Positions 33,301 through 44,600 of a stretch of 64,000 nucleotides of DNA are shown in pieces. Numbering within the stretch: position 1 is the stretch's first letter; each line of letters starts with the position of its first letter. Source of the stretch: Xanthostigma xanthostigma (lineage: Eukaryota; Arthropoda; Insecta; Raphidioptera; Raphidiidae); NCBI GenBank assembly GCA_963575645.1, contig OY754471.1, positions 31,194,401 through 31,258,400 of the forward strand, in the 5' to 3' direction. A model generated the notes under the pieces. The model was not told the DNA's origin, did not search any database, and saw only the letters and a list, made by a program, of their open reading frames with translations. The translations under genes were made by a program, and so were the position numbers.

Positions 33301-34749
33301 AAAATTGAAATTATTGACTTAATTTTACCTAAAATATTCATTTTGAGGAGAAATTTCAATTATCAATATTTCATAGATCTCTAAACCTCGATTTTGAACC
33401 TTAAGGCCACTTTGTAGGGCGCCTAAAAAGGTTTAAAAGAGTTCAGAGTTGAATAAATCTTAATTTGAATTCGGTTACTTAATATTATCTTAAATACTTT
33501 TTTTCGGGGTGAAATTTTACAAAGTTCTAAATTGGGCCCCAGGGCCCTATGAAGTACTAATTTGTAAAATTTCATCCTGAGAAAAATATTTAAGAGAATA
33601 TTAAGTAACCGAATTCAAATTAAGATTTATTCAACTCTGAACCCTTTTAGACCTTTTTAGGGGCCTTAAAGTTCAAAATCGAGATTTAAAGATCTATGAA
33701 GTATCGATTAGTGAAATTTTTCCTCAAAATGAATATTTTAGGTAAAATTAAGTCAATCATTTCAAATTTAGATATTTAATGTACAGGGCTTATTTTTAGG
33801 ACTTCCTTAGGGGCTCTACAAAGGACCCGAGGATTAAAGAAATACTAAGACGCATTCGTATGTAAAATTTTCCGCAGAATCCGAATATGAAATAAAAAAG
33901 TATGGTTCAGATCTAAAATTAAATTAAATCTTCTGCATTATTATGGTTCATAAGTTATTCCAGAAATAAGTCTTCTTTTTTCAGTTTTCAAAATTTTCGG
34001 CCAACTGTTATGAAATTTATCACGATATTTTCAGTCTCTCATTTAACTCAGCAGATGGCACTACACTTTTAGAACATCTTATATTTTTTTAGTTACTGGT
34101 TTCGTTATTGTTTCCAAGTTTTATTTAAACTACTCACCGTTTTCATTCGTAACAATTTTTACGAATACAGATTTTTATTAATTTATGAAGGCTCTTAAAA
34201 AATTTTTAATGATTTTTTATTAAAGATTATACCTAGTACCTATTTTTTATTTTTTTTTTTTTTGCAAATGTCAGGTAATGCAAATTAATTATTAATCTAG
34301 TGTAACTAGTTTAAAATTTATAAAAAATGGAGAGGTTAATTTTAAGTTTCATTTACGTAAACTATTATTGAATTATTTGCAAAGAAATTTATTAAGGTTT
34401 TTTAAATTATATTTTTGAATTACACAAAAATGTATAATTCATAATTTCTAAAATTAACCTCTGTAGGTTTGTTTGTTGATCAAGGCCTGGAACTGTTCTG
34501 ACATTTCGGACGGGATTTTTTAAATAAAATAAAATTTTATAAGCCCTAGTTAATATTTTGTTTTACATCATAATCAGTACTAGACCTGGGATTGCTAGAC
34601 CCAAGTTCAAGGAGTTCGAGAATTTGACCAACGATGTAACAGACGGACGCTTTAGATGTTTAGAACCAGTTCAAGACTTGCCAACAGACACCTATTTATT
34701 TAAAAATCCAAAAAATGTTTTAACATTGGGTCGTGTAGAGGTGAAATGA
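30348..34749 (+). CDS. Unidentified 64-66 aa protein, two exons
   Basis: Exon 1 (30348-30376) reads MSLVKRKNT plus AG at an aag|gtataa donor. Exon 2 runs to TGA 34747-34749 and reads RPGIARPKFKEFENLTNDVT, then DGRFRCLEPVQDLPTDTYLF and KNPKNVLTLGRVEVK. Two acceptors 6 nt apart, cag (exon from 34578) and tag (exon from 34584), keep the same frame and give 66 or 64 residues. Exon 2 has balanced, protein-like composition over 55 codons, and its phase matches exon 1. The product is basic at the start, with no signal peptide, membrane segment or known domain. I do not recognise the family. Exon 2 could instead end a longer gene or be a pseudo-exon. The 4.2 kb intron holds two large foldbacks. Confidence 0.45.
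30832..31612. mobile_element. 781-bp near-palindromic element, CCGGGTGAGGCAAAAGTCCC ends
   Basis: Ends CCGGGTGAGGCAAAAGTCCC and GGGACTTTTGCCTCACCCGG. The arms also share CACATGACTCCCCACCC, AGGAACCCCTATTTTTTATT and CGATTCGCGACCGATATCG. A partly repeated inner module sits at 31150-31320. In the intron of the small gene. Confidence 0.75.
33031..33908. mobile_element. Large palindrome, left end related to the previous element
   Basis: 33205-33908 folds with arms of about 340 nt centred on GGGCCCCAGGGCCC (33535-33548). The left side extends to ACCGGGTTTTTCACAAGTCC at 33031, which resembles the 30832 terminus; the right end lacks that part. I infer the same family with a truncated right end. 31613-33030 holds nothing I can name. 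Confidence 0.6.
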
Positions 34750-34904
34750 ACTAAAAACTTTTGTTGGATATTTTGCTGATTTTTTTCAGATAGGTACCTT
34801 GAATTCTTTTCTTTTTCAATATTTTGTTATTTTTAACAAATTGTCATTTTCCAGTCTTTATTTTTGTAATGTTTTAGTGTTATCCTACAAATTAATTTTG
34901 TAGC

Positions 34905-35184
34905 TAGTGTTGTTAGGTGTCCATCTTTGGTCGGACATTTTCGGCTTAAAATAAACGACACCCCGATAACGTCCGGCATTTTTTAATTTTGCAAAATTGT
35001 ATCGTACTCGTAGGCCCGATTGAAAGTTGTGACAGCACATGAAAATTCAATTTTGACTGAAAATCATTATATTTTTGTTTGTTAATTCAAAAATTTTGTC
35101 CTTTCATGTCAATGAAAAGTCGTCCTTATATACTTCCTAAGTTTACACTAACCAGTTAACAATTTTTTTGACTTGACAACACTA
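34905..35184. mobile_element. hAT-type MITE, TAGTGTTGT ends
   Basis: Termini TAGTGTTGTTAGG and CTTGACAACACTA, flanked by TTTGTAGC (34897-34904) and GGTGTAGC (35185-35192), an imperfect 8-bp duplication matching at six positions. 280 bp, non-coding. Confidence 0.5.
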
Positions 35185-35783
35185 GGTGTAGCGATTTCAT
35201 TTACTCTCGATTAGTCCATTTCACATCTAAATGATCCAATTAATCATATAAAAGGTATAGATAGCTAATTTTCATGTGTGATATGAGAAATTAATGATTG
35301 TATCAAGTTTTGTTGTGTTCTCTTTATATTTAAGGATGTATCGGAAAAAAACATAAAGTTAAGTTCACATTGAAGTTTTAGTTTCAAGTCTTTATAATTC
35401 TAATAAAATTTAAAATAAGTATAAAGAAATAAGAAAATTAATCTTTTTTTACATTTAACAGTTTGCAATAGATAATAACAATAAAATACACATTATTTTA
35501 CAAGAATTATGTTTCATCATATGTATAAATACCTACATATTATGTATATTCAATAACAAATACTTGTAATTAGTTAAAAAGTTCTTTGTGTTTTTGAACT
35601 AATAAAAAACCCAACTACTACCAAACAGAGTTACAAAGTCATACCGCACACATACCTATTATAAAAGTGTTACAACTCAGATTTTTTATAGTTATTTCTA
35701 CACAAAGGTTCAGCTAACAGTGCTCTATTGTGACAAGCTGACTTTAAATACGCTTCAAAGTCACTTTTTCGGTAGATAGATAG

Positions 35784-35966
35784 CTATTCAATTCTTTGAT
35801 TAACGTCTGATTAGAACTCTTCAATAAATAAAATTATCGACCAATTTTTCAGACAATATATTAACAAAAAATATATAATTAATCCGGATTGAAACGTTAA
35901 TGTATTAATTATATATTTTTTGTTAATATATTGTCTGAAAAATTGGTCGATAATTTTATTTATTGA
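35784..35966. mobile_element. Inverted-dimer repeat of the 10187 family, third copy
   Basis: Flanked by AGATAGATAG at 35774-35783 and 35967-35976. It begins CTATTCAATTCTTTG then ATTAACGTC. The arms pair through TTATCGACCAATTTTTCAGA; the centre keeps only TCCGGATTGAAACGTTAAT, so the core is truncated. Confidence 0.65.
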
Positions 35967-35976
35967 AGATAGATAG

Positions 35977-37665
35977 TTTAGAACTGTAGTAGTATTTCTG
36001 AAAAATTCGTTTTTTTGTGAGTTGTATCCCCTTTTTAATGTGTATATTATTTGTGTTAAAAGTGTTATTGAGAATAATTTTCTATTTCTTTAAGGAAACG
36101 TTAAAATATTATGTAACGTTTCTCATGGGGAGGGAAGTGGGTATCACCTGCGTTAAAATGTTATCAGAGGGTATATTATAGTAATGTTACGTTATATTAT
36201 TTTCTTAAGAAATGGAAGAAAAAATTAAAAAAGTAGTCATATTAAATAGAAATTATATCACGTAACACAAATAGCGGAATGGTCTGTTATGTAATATTTG
36301 AACATTTCCTAATCAATGTTTATTTAAAAAAGTATCAGTATTGCTACAAAGACAAAAATTTGATAAGTAATAAAATTTTGAATTAAATAATACTAATGGT
36401 CTTTTCTTTATTTCAATGTTTATTTTCAGTCAATCGTTTAAAAAAATTAAATTATTTGATGCCAAAATACGTTTACCTAATGAGAGAAACAACAATTCTT
36501 TTTTTTTCTAATGCTGATAGTAATTTTCAGTTACTATTGCTCACCATTTTGTAATCTACCGATTTTTGTTTTGCGTACCTGCTGAAGAACTCGCAAAACC
36601 CTATTTTGGATAACTAACGGTTTGCTTGCGACTTCACCTGATATATTTGACCCTTATCGATGATTTGACCCACTTAAAAGAACGTCGAATATATTTTATT
36701 TTCTAAGAACAGTTTTTTTTTTACCTGACTGCGGCGCAGCAAAAAAGGAAGTGTTATAAGTATAGCAGTCTATCAAAGTCTGTATTTACGGATGTTCCAC
36801 CGTAGCGCTTAAACTTTTCATCCGATTTTGATAAATAAGGTGTCAATCGATTCGTTATTATAGTCTGGATAACATAGGTCATAGGCTATATTTATTTTTG
36901 AATTTTGGTCTCAGGGGTGAGCAGATTGGAATAAAAAAAAAAAAAATGTAAACCCAACTATGTTTCAGGTAACATAGGCTACATTTATTTTTAAATTTTG
37001 GTCCCACAAAACTTGCTTATTTTTTAAAGATCTTTTCAACAATACCGCTTTCGACCTATCCTGCCATTTAAAATTTCGGAGTTCTGAACATTCTGGAGCA
37101 AACTAATAGGGAAGCCGACCTTTCCGGGGGGAAAAAATATCACCATTCGATTCTTCATTAGGACTTTTATAATACAGATTTTTGACACAACTATCTACGA
37201 CTAACCGTTTTTGAAAAAAACGACCAGTACGCTGTACGGGTGGTCTGACTCACCCCTGTATATGGCCATATGGCGCCCTCTAGATGTATAGCGTTATGCA
37301 CTTTACCCTAAAGCTTATTATCGCTTTCTATTGTTAAAATGTATTGTTTTGTTAAGGTGGGTGGCATACGACCACGGCTATCCTCAGATGAGAATATTTT
37401 CTTGTTTCATACTTTTCAGTAGTCGGGTTTTATGTAGTTTTTGAACTTAATTTGTTTAGTGATATACAACGAATCCTTCGGGAAGATTCCCACCCCGTTT
37501 CTAATTCAAGCAGTTTTCGAAAAAAAGACTGTTTTTATAACCCCTCTTTTCACCCCCTCAAGGCAGGCTTGTCAAACTCATATGATCTTGCGGGCCACAT
37601 TATCTATTTTGTACTAAGTTGGGGGTCGTATGTGTGTTAAAAAATATTAATAAAATACTACACTT
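35977..37665. other. Intergenic, old repeats
   Basis: Mostly AT-rich. 36715-36950 has a worn dispersed repeat (CTGACTGCGGCGCAGCAAAA, ATCCGATTTTGATAAATAAG). 37008-37262 is a solo end of the 18018 foldback family, ending GTCTGACTCACCCCTGTAT. No gene seen. Confidence 0.4.
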
Positions 37666-38233
37666 GGATGGGACCATAGATATATATATATTTAATAGAT
37701 TGCGGATACACTAGCGCCTCCTGTACCTTTAAGAAGCCATTTTGTACGTAGAAAACGCCGTAAAAAACGCGCGGGATTCAGAAAGATTAAATATTGTATA
37801 ATATGATGTTAATGGAAAAACAATAAAACTCGCAGTAAACAGTGATATTTCGCTCCAAAACCTATTTTTATATTCAAACGTTTCAAAAAATACAAAACTG
37901 AGCATAAATATAATATAAAAGCTTAGAACATTTTACATTGTCAGATTGGCATCAATGCTTGTCAACCTTGATGCCAAATTGACAATGTAAAATGTTCTTA
38001 TCTTTCACATTATATTTATGCTCAATTTTGTAATTTTTGAAACGTTTCAGTATAAAAATAGGTTTTGAAGCGAAATATCACTGTTTACTGTGAGTTTTGT
38101 TGTTTTTCTCAATAAAATCATATTATAAAATAAATAATATTTTTGAATTACAAAATGGCTTCTAAGGTACAGGAGGCGCTAATGTATCCGCAATCTATTA
38201 AATATATATATATATATATCTATGGTCCCATCC
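37666..38233. mobile_element. Near-palindromic element, copy B of the 7221 family
   Basis: Ends GGATGGGACCATAGATATAT and ATATATCTATGGTCCCATCC; the arms share GCGGATACACTAGCGCCTCC and TTTGAAACGTTT words with copy A. It ends 328 nt before the MDC1 start codon. Confidence 0.75.
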
Positions 38234-38489
38234 AATGAGTTTTCATCAATGAGCTGTAGATACGGAGTGCTGGTTTATAGAATGCGTGAGCAATATGACA
38301 AAAAGACAAACTTAGCGATAATTTCGGTAGTCATTTCATTTTTGTTCAACTACATATAACAAGATAGGCCTGAAAGAGACATACATATACAGAGTCCATG
38401 ATGCAGAGCCTTCTCTTCCTTGTCAATTTGTATGCGCACTCCATATCTACAACTCAATGGCATTCATTTGTTAACATTAAAATTAAAGT

Positions 38490-38496
38490 GGCGGGA
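38490..38496 (+). promoter_or_regulatory. E2F-like site upstream of MDC1
   Basis: GGCGGGA, 66 nt before the ATG, in AT-rich surroundings. E2F control would suit a replication or damage gene; this is a word match only. Confidence 0.2.
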
Positions 38497-38561
38497 TACG
38501 TCATTTGACAGTAACGTGTTGTATATTATTGTCAATTTATATATTTTTTACTGATTATAAC

Positions 38562-38621
38562 ATGGAGTGTACACAAAAATTGTCATTAGACAACCGATTT
38601 AAAAAGAACTGCAGACATAAG
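38562..38621 (+). CDS. MDC1: MDC1 exon 1: TQ site at residue 4
   Basis: 20 codons, MECTQKLSLDNRFKKNCRHK, phase 0, donor aag|gtataa. T4-Q5 with Leu at +3 corresponds in position to the ATM site T4 of human MDC1 (M-E-D-T-Q-A-I), which mediates FHA-dependent dimerisation. Confidence 0.85.
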
Positions 38622-41600
38622 GTATAAATTATGTATTTAACAAAATTAGTATAGTCAAATATAACCACATTTGGAATACGTATGAGAATTTGTATAGCTT
38701 TGTAAATTCATTATTTTAAAATACGGGTTTTTTTTTAGGTGGGATACATTACTATAAAGCAAACTGATTATGATATTTATGATGGAGTCAACATCATTGG
38801 CCGAAATAATAATATTTGTGATGTTCAGATACTTGATCCGGTAAGTAGATTTGATATATTTGATTTTAAGCCTATAGGTATGTTCCAAGCAGCCAGAAAA
38901 CGGACACGAAACCGTTATCTTCGTGCGCAGTAGCTCAAAACCGATACACATGGTTTCACCTTAGCTACTGCGCAAGACTGTGACAGTTCCGTGTCCGTTC
39001 TGTGGCTGCTTTAAACATAAGTACCTGTTATAATACTACAAGTATGGTCAAACTCTAACTAATTTCAGGGACTAAAACCCAAATTCGGTTCGATTATCGG
39101 CTTCCGTTTTTAAGAGGATCTTATGAAATTCGGTTACGGTTTTTTGTTGAATGTTAATGCGGTTACGGTTTCAGTTTATCAAATTGATATCTGTTTTAAC
39201 TAAAAAAATATAAGTACATGAGTGTTGTATCGCCAAGCTCATCGATTTGCATTTGTGTATTAATGGTTGCAAATGCTGTTCGATGATTTTATTTAGGAGT
39301 AAGCACAACAATATTTCGGTTTTTGAAATTTACATTTCGGTTTCACTTACTGTTTAAATGTGATTTCATTTTCGGTTTGGTAAAATGATTAATTACGGTG
39401 CAGTTTTCGATGAAAAATCGTACCTATTTGTGATTTTCTCAATGATCGGTTTGGCCAGGAAAAAATTTTTAGATCAAGATTTTTTCACATTAAGATTTAT
39501 TCCCTCTCACGACCGCTATTTTGAGTTCTCATAAATATTTTATTGTTTATAACACTCGCGTGATTAAGATAAATAGAATGATAACTCTATTTTAAAAATA
39601 CGGTAAAAAATGGTCTAAGCGGTCGCCGTTAGATCACTATTCCGATATTGTTAAATGAGAAGATCGAATGTTTTAACATGTGGACAAAAAGTCATAGCCC
39701 TCGTTTAAGGAAGTTCTCTCGATACTTATGTTAAAATCGATAACAAATGTTTTGTGTCCAAACTTTGCAAATATTGAGAACAATATCTTATTTAACTATT
39801 CTCGAAATTTGAACACTAGTTATCGATGAATTGTCGGAGATATATCATATATGCTTGTAAAATTGACGAATAAAGCAACACTGTATAGAACAGCTGATTG
39901 TATTACAAAAACATAATGCTTTTTGACGAAATACAAAAGTCATTTAAATTATTTATAATTTTTTATGCTTCGTACAGTTCTGTTCTTAAATTATGATTTT
40001 ACGTAATTTTTAAATAACTGAAAGAATTAAAAAAAATTCAACAGTTGTTATGACTAGAGAGCTCCGCGACTAAACTCAGTTTAGTGTTTACTGAAGATGA
40101 GAGCATAGCTCCTGAAATGTACATCCGCTAATAAAACTGTTGTGGTAAGAAGTAACTATTCTTTATTTTATATTTTTGTTTCAACCACAGTGCTCTTAAT
40201 ATTTGTAATAATCAAGTCATAAGTAAATTTTGACATTTTTTTAAATAATTTCTAAAATATACTATTAGAATCAGATAAAGATGTGATAAAGTATCTAATT
40301 TAATTAAAATGACGGCTATGCTTGCCCACACGCATAAACATTCTAACGTTCTCATTTTACATAATATATTTGTCAAAAAAAAAAACTTATTCCACTACAA
40401 TAAAAAATCAGCGCGTTTGATTCATATGTAGTAATAATATTTAATCCTATAAGTATAACAGTATTAAAATAGTGATCCTACGCTCGCCTCTCCGTCTGAA
40501 AGTAAAAATGTCAAATTTGATTTTAGTGCATTTCTAGGCTTCACGCCATGATAACTGTGATAAAAAATGTCTCATACATTAGTGATTTGGGGTCTGCGAA
40601 CAGAACTCTACTTGAAGAACAATTATTAAATGATAAAGAATGTTATTTGCTAAAGGATAACTCCAAAATAACATTTGGCAATGTTGAAGGCTACTACCAT
40701 GTAAATAATTTAAAAAAACCTGAACCCATTACCACAAAAATTTCATTAAAAAAAAGTATAATTGAAAATCTGGACACAACAAATACACCAGGAAACGATT
40801 TAGATGACGACCAATTTATAATCCCCCAAACTCAGTTTCCCACCGAGATTAGTCCTAGTCCCAACAGCAATATTGTGATTGAGGAATCAATGGGAGAGTT
40901 AAGTGAAATCAGTGCGGAAGTTGACGAAATATTTGCAAATGAGTCTTTTGAAAATCCTTCGACGAGTGGATCTATTCTTTTAACACGTAAACGTGATAAT
41001 GAATTAAATAAATCGCCAAATTTGACGGACAATATAATAGTCGACAGCAGTTCTAAACATGCGAAAATAAATAACTTAATTAAAGAAATTAGCCCAACAG
41101 AAAAATTGATGTTATATACCACACCGTCTGATAATTCAAAACAACAAAAAATCGACTCAATTTATGAAGCTGAAACTCAGATTGAAAATATAAATTCAGA
41201 ATCTGAAAGCGATTCAGTATCTGTTGATAAGATAAATCTGTCTGCTGGGAATAATTTAGCCAATGATTTCAATTATGAAATGGAAACTCAAATAGAAAAT
41301 ACAGATGATTTCAATAAGTGTTTGGTGGAAAATTATGTGGACAAGTATCCAAATATTAATGAAATGAAAACACAAATTGATATGACATCAAAACCAACTA
41401 CAGACTTGTCCAGAAATAAAAGTAAAATATTTAGAGATGTTCATGAAGAAGTAACGCAAATTGAAGATAAAAATTTACAGTTGTGTGGAAATTCTATTAA
41501 CGTAGATAAGTCAAACAACAAATACGCTGAAAGAGATGTTTTCAAGAATATATTTGAAATGGATACACAAATAGAAAATATTTCCGATAAAGAAACTCAA

Positions 41601-44600
41601 ATTGAAAATATTTTCGATAAAGAAACTCAAATGGAAAATATTTTCGATAAAGAAACTCAAATGGAAAATATTTTCGATAAAGAAACTCAAATAGAAAATA
41701 TTTTCGATAAAGAAACTCAAATCGAAAGTTCATCTGGAGTTAACATACCAAAAAGAACTGAAATAGTTCCCCCAAAGAATAAAGATCATGTTCCAATTCT
41801 TCAAGACATTTTTAGTATGGACACGCAAATAACAGACTTTTCTAATATCGAAGAAATTACAGAAAACAAAGATAATGTAGAAATAAAAAATAAATCATCT
41901 ATAGATTGCAAAGCATTGTTCAACAAAAACATAAATGATATAAAAGATAAAAAGTTGAGCAGTAAAAACGATAACCTTAGTTTGGTAGCAGGGGAAATTG
42001 CTCCTTTTGATGAGGGTGATCTAGCTAAAACTAAACTATTGTTTGACTCTCAAAGTGATATTCAGAAAAATAATTCAGATGATGAAAGTGGTCAATTGTT
42101 TATCAAAAAGAAATGTAAACAATTGAAATCTGACAGTGAAGTTGACGACCATGTACCTGAAATGGACTCGGACTCTGAAAGTCAGATTATGATAAAGAAA
42201 AGACGGAGTAAACCTCTTCATTTTGACGATGCAAGCTCACAGGAGGAAGAAAGCCAATTATTTGTCCGAAAAAGAAAAATTCGTAAGCTCGATTCTGACA
42301 CTGAAACACAAAATTCCGATTATGAGAAAAGTCCAAGTTTAGTAATCAGCGATAAGATTGCTGTTAAAACATCAGATTTTAATAACGAAGAACCTTTCCG
42401 CAAATTATCACCCAAAAATAATTCTTTCAAAAATGACAGTTATGATAGTTTTGTGATTCCTTCTACTCAGCTAGCCTCTGAGAATGATTGCCAAACTAAA
42501 AAAATAGATTCGACTTCTTTAATCAAGGGAAATAATAACGAAGTGAAACAGACAAATGAAAATATTTTTGTTTGCTCAACGCAAAAATTAGATTTGAAAG
42601 ATAATCACGTGCATAATAAAGACGTATCAGTTCCAGATAATTTAACTAAACTCGCGAAAAATGTTTCGGAAAATTCAAATCAGAATTTAGATGACGATGA
42701 CTTAAATGAAACCCAATTTTTAGAGTGGCCTATACAGGAAAAGATTCAATCAAGCAATAAAGATGATATTGTCCTACCTTCAACTCAAGCGTTAAACAAT
42801 ACCGTTGATTTTAATGAAACGCAAATTATGAATACTCAAGCAGTGTCGGACATCTGTGAAGCTAAAATAATTAATTCAACTTCAATATGCGGAAACAATG
42901 CAGAGAGAAATACAAGGGAAAATGAAAATATTTTTGTTTGTTCAACACAAAAATTAGATTTGAAAGATAATCACGTGCATAATAAAGACGTATCAGTTCC
43001 AGATAATTTAACTAAACTGGCGAAAAATGTTTCGGAAAATTCGAATCAAAATTTAGATGAAGATGACTTAAATGAAACCCAATTTTTAGAATGGCCATTA
43101 CAGGAAAAGATTCAGTTAAGCAATAAAGATGATATTGACCTACGTTCAACTCAAGCATTAAACGATACAGTTGATTTTGATGAAACACAAATTTTGAATA
43201 CTCAAGCAATGTCGGACATCTGTCAAGCTAAAAAAATGAATTCAACTTTAATAGATAGAAACAGGGGAGAAAAAAATCCAAGTGAAAATGAAAACATTTT
43301 TGTTTGTTCTACGCAAAAATTAGATTTAAAAGATAATCGTGTTCATAATAAAGACCTATCAGTTCAAGATAATTTTACTAAAATTGCGAAAAATGTTTCA
43401 GAAAATTTGAGTCAGAGTAGAGATGCCGATGAGTTAAATGAAACCCAATTTTTAGAGTGGCCATTACAGGAAAAGATTCACTCAAGCGATAAAGATGATA
43501 TTTTTCTACGTCCAACTCAAGCATTAAATGATACAGTTGATTTTGATGAAAAGCAAATGCTGCTAAAAAACACACATTCAACTCCCAGGAGGCCACCAAA
43601 TATATTTTTGAGTTCTAATGAAATTTCCGACTCGAATAACTCAAGTACACAAATTGAAGCACAGAAAAAAAATCAATCAATTTCTAATGAAGATCAATTC
43701 TTTCTTTGTTCAACCCAAAAAATGGATGTACAAAGGATTGTCGCAAAGAATGACACAAGCGCTAATTCAAAAGAAGACACTACCGATTTTTTCTCTTCTG
43801 TTACTCAAAACTTAAATGTAAGTAGTTTACTTTCTTCTAAAGATAAAATGCAACCAACTCCTTTCGAGGACGATAATACTTTCCAATGTCCAACTCAAAA
43901 ATTAGATTTAAATGCAATTGTTTTGAAGCCCACTGAATCAGTACTGAAAACAGAAAAGTCTCCCAAAAATTCTGAAACGAAAAATATTCCTTTGAAATGT
44001 TCTGAATCTTTACCTTCATCAAATATAAAAGATGGTAATAAAGACAATAACATTTTTACATGCAACACCCAAAAATTGATTTCTGTAGAGAAAGGAAAAC
44101 CAATTTGTAATGAAAATGACGATTCCTATATGTGCCAAACTCAGGTATTGGACGTAAACAAATTCGACTCTGGTCTAAATTTAAAATCAGAGGGTACACC
44201 AGCACAAAATAATACAAAAAAAGATAATCTTCAATCAAAAAGAAACAATGCAGACCCAGGGTGTTTAGCATTAAATAATACTGATTCAAATGCAGAACAG
44301 AGTGACAGTGAAAACAATAGCGAATCGTTAACTCTTTCTTTTCAACCCGACATATCTATAACATGTACTGAAAAGAGTCGACCTTCTATTAAAAGTTGCA
44401 TATTTCAAAAGAATAATGTTATCATTCCGGAGACGCAAAGTGAAGATATATTAAATGAGAGTTCAAATAATGAAGTAGCAAATGATGGTGATAGTATTAT
44501 ATCAACTCAGGAATTGTTAGAATTGCCAGCATTAAGTGCAACTAAAATTAAACAAGCCGAAAGTAGAAATATCGAAGAAACGTTGACTGAACAGGATAAA

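Noticed and set aside
34558..34577. Upstream extension of the small-gene exon 2
   Set aside because: The sequence before the cag acceptor reads like intron (T-rich, then an in-frame start that is not ATG), so I begin the exon at 34578 or 34584.
41511..41733. Minus-strand frames opposite the MDC1 repeats
   Set aside because: They are shadows of the 30-bp coding repeat, open only because the repeat length is a multiple of three.
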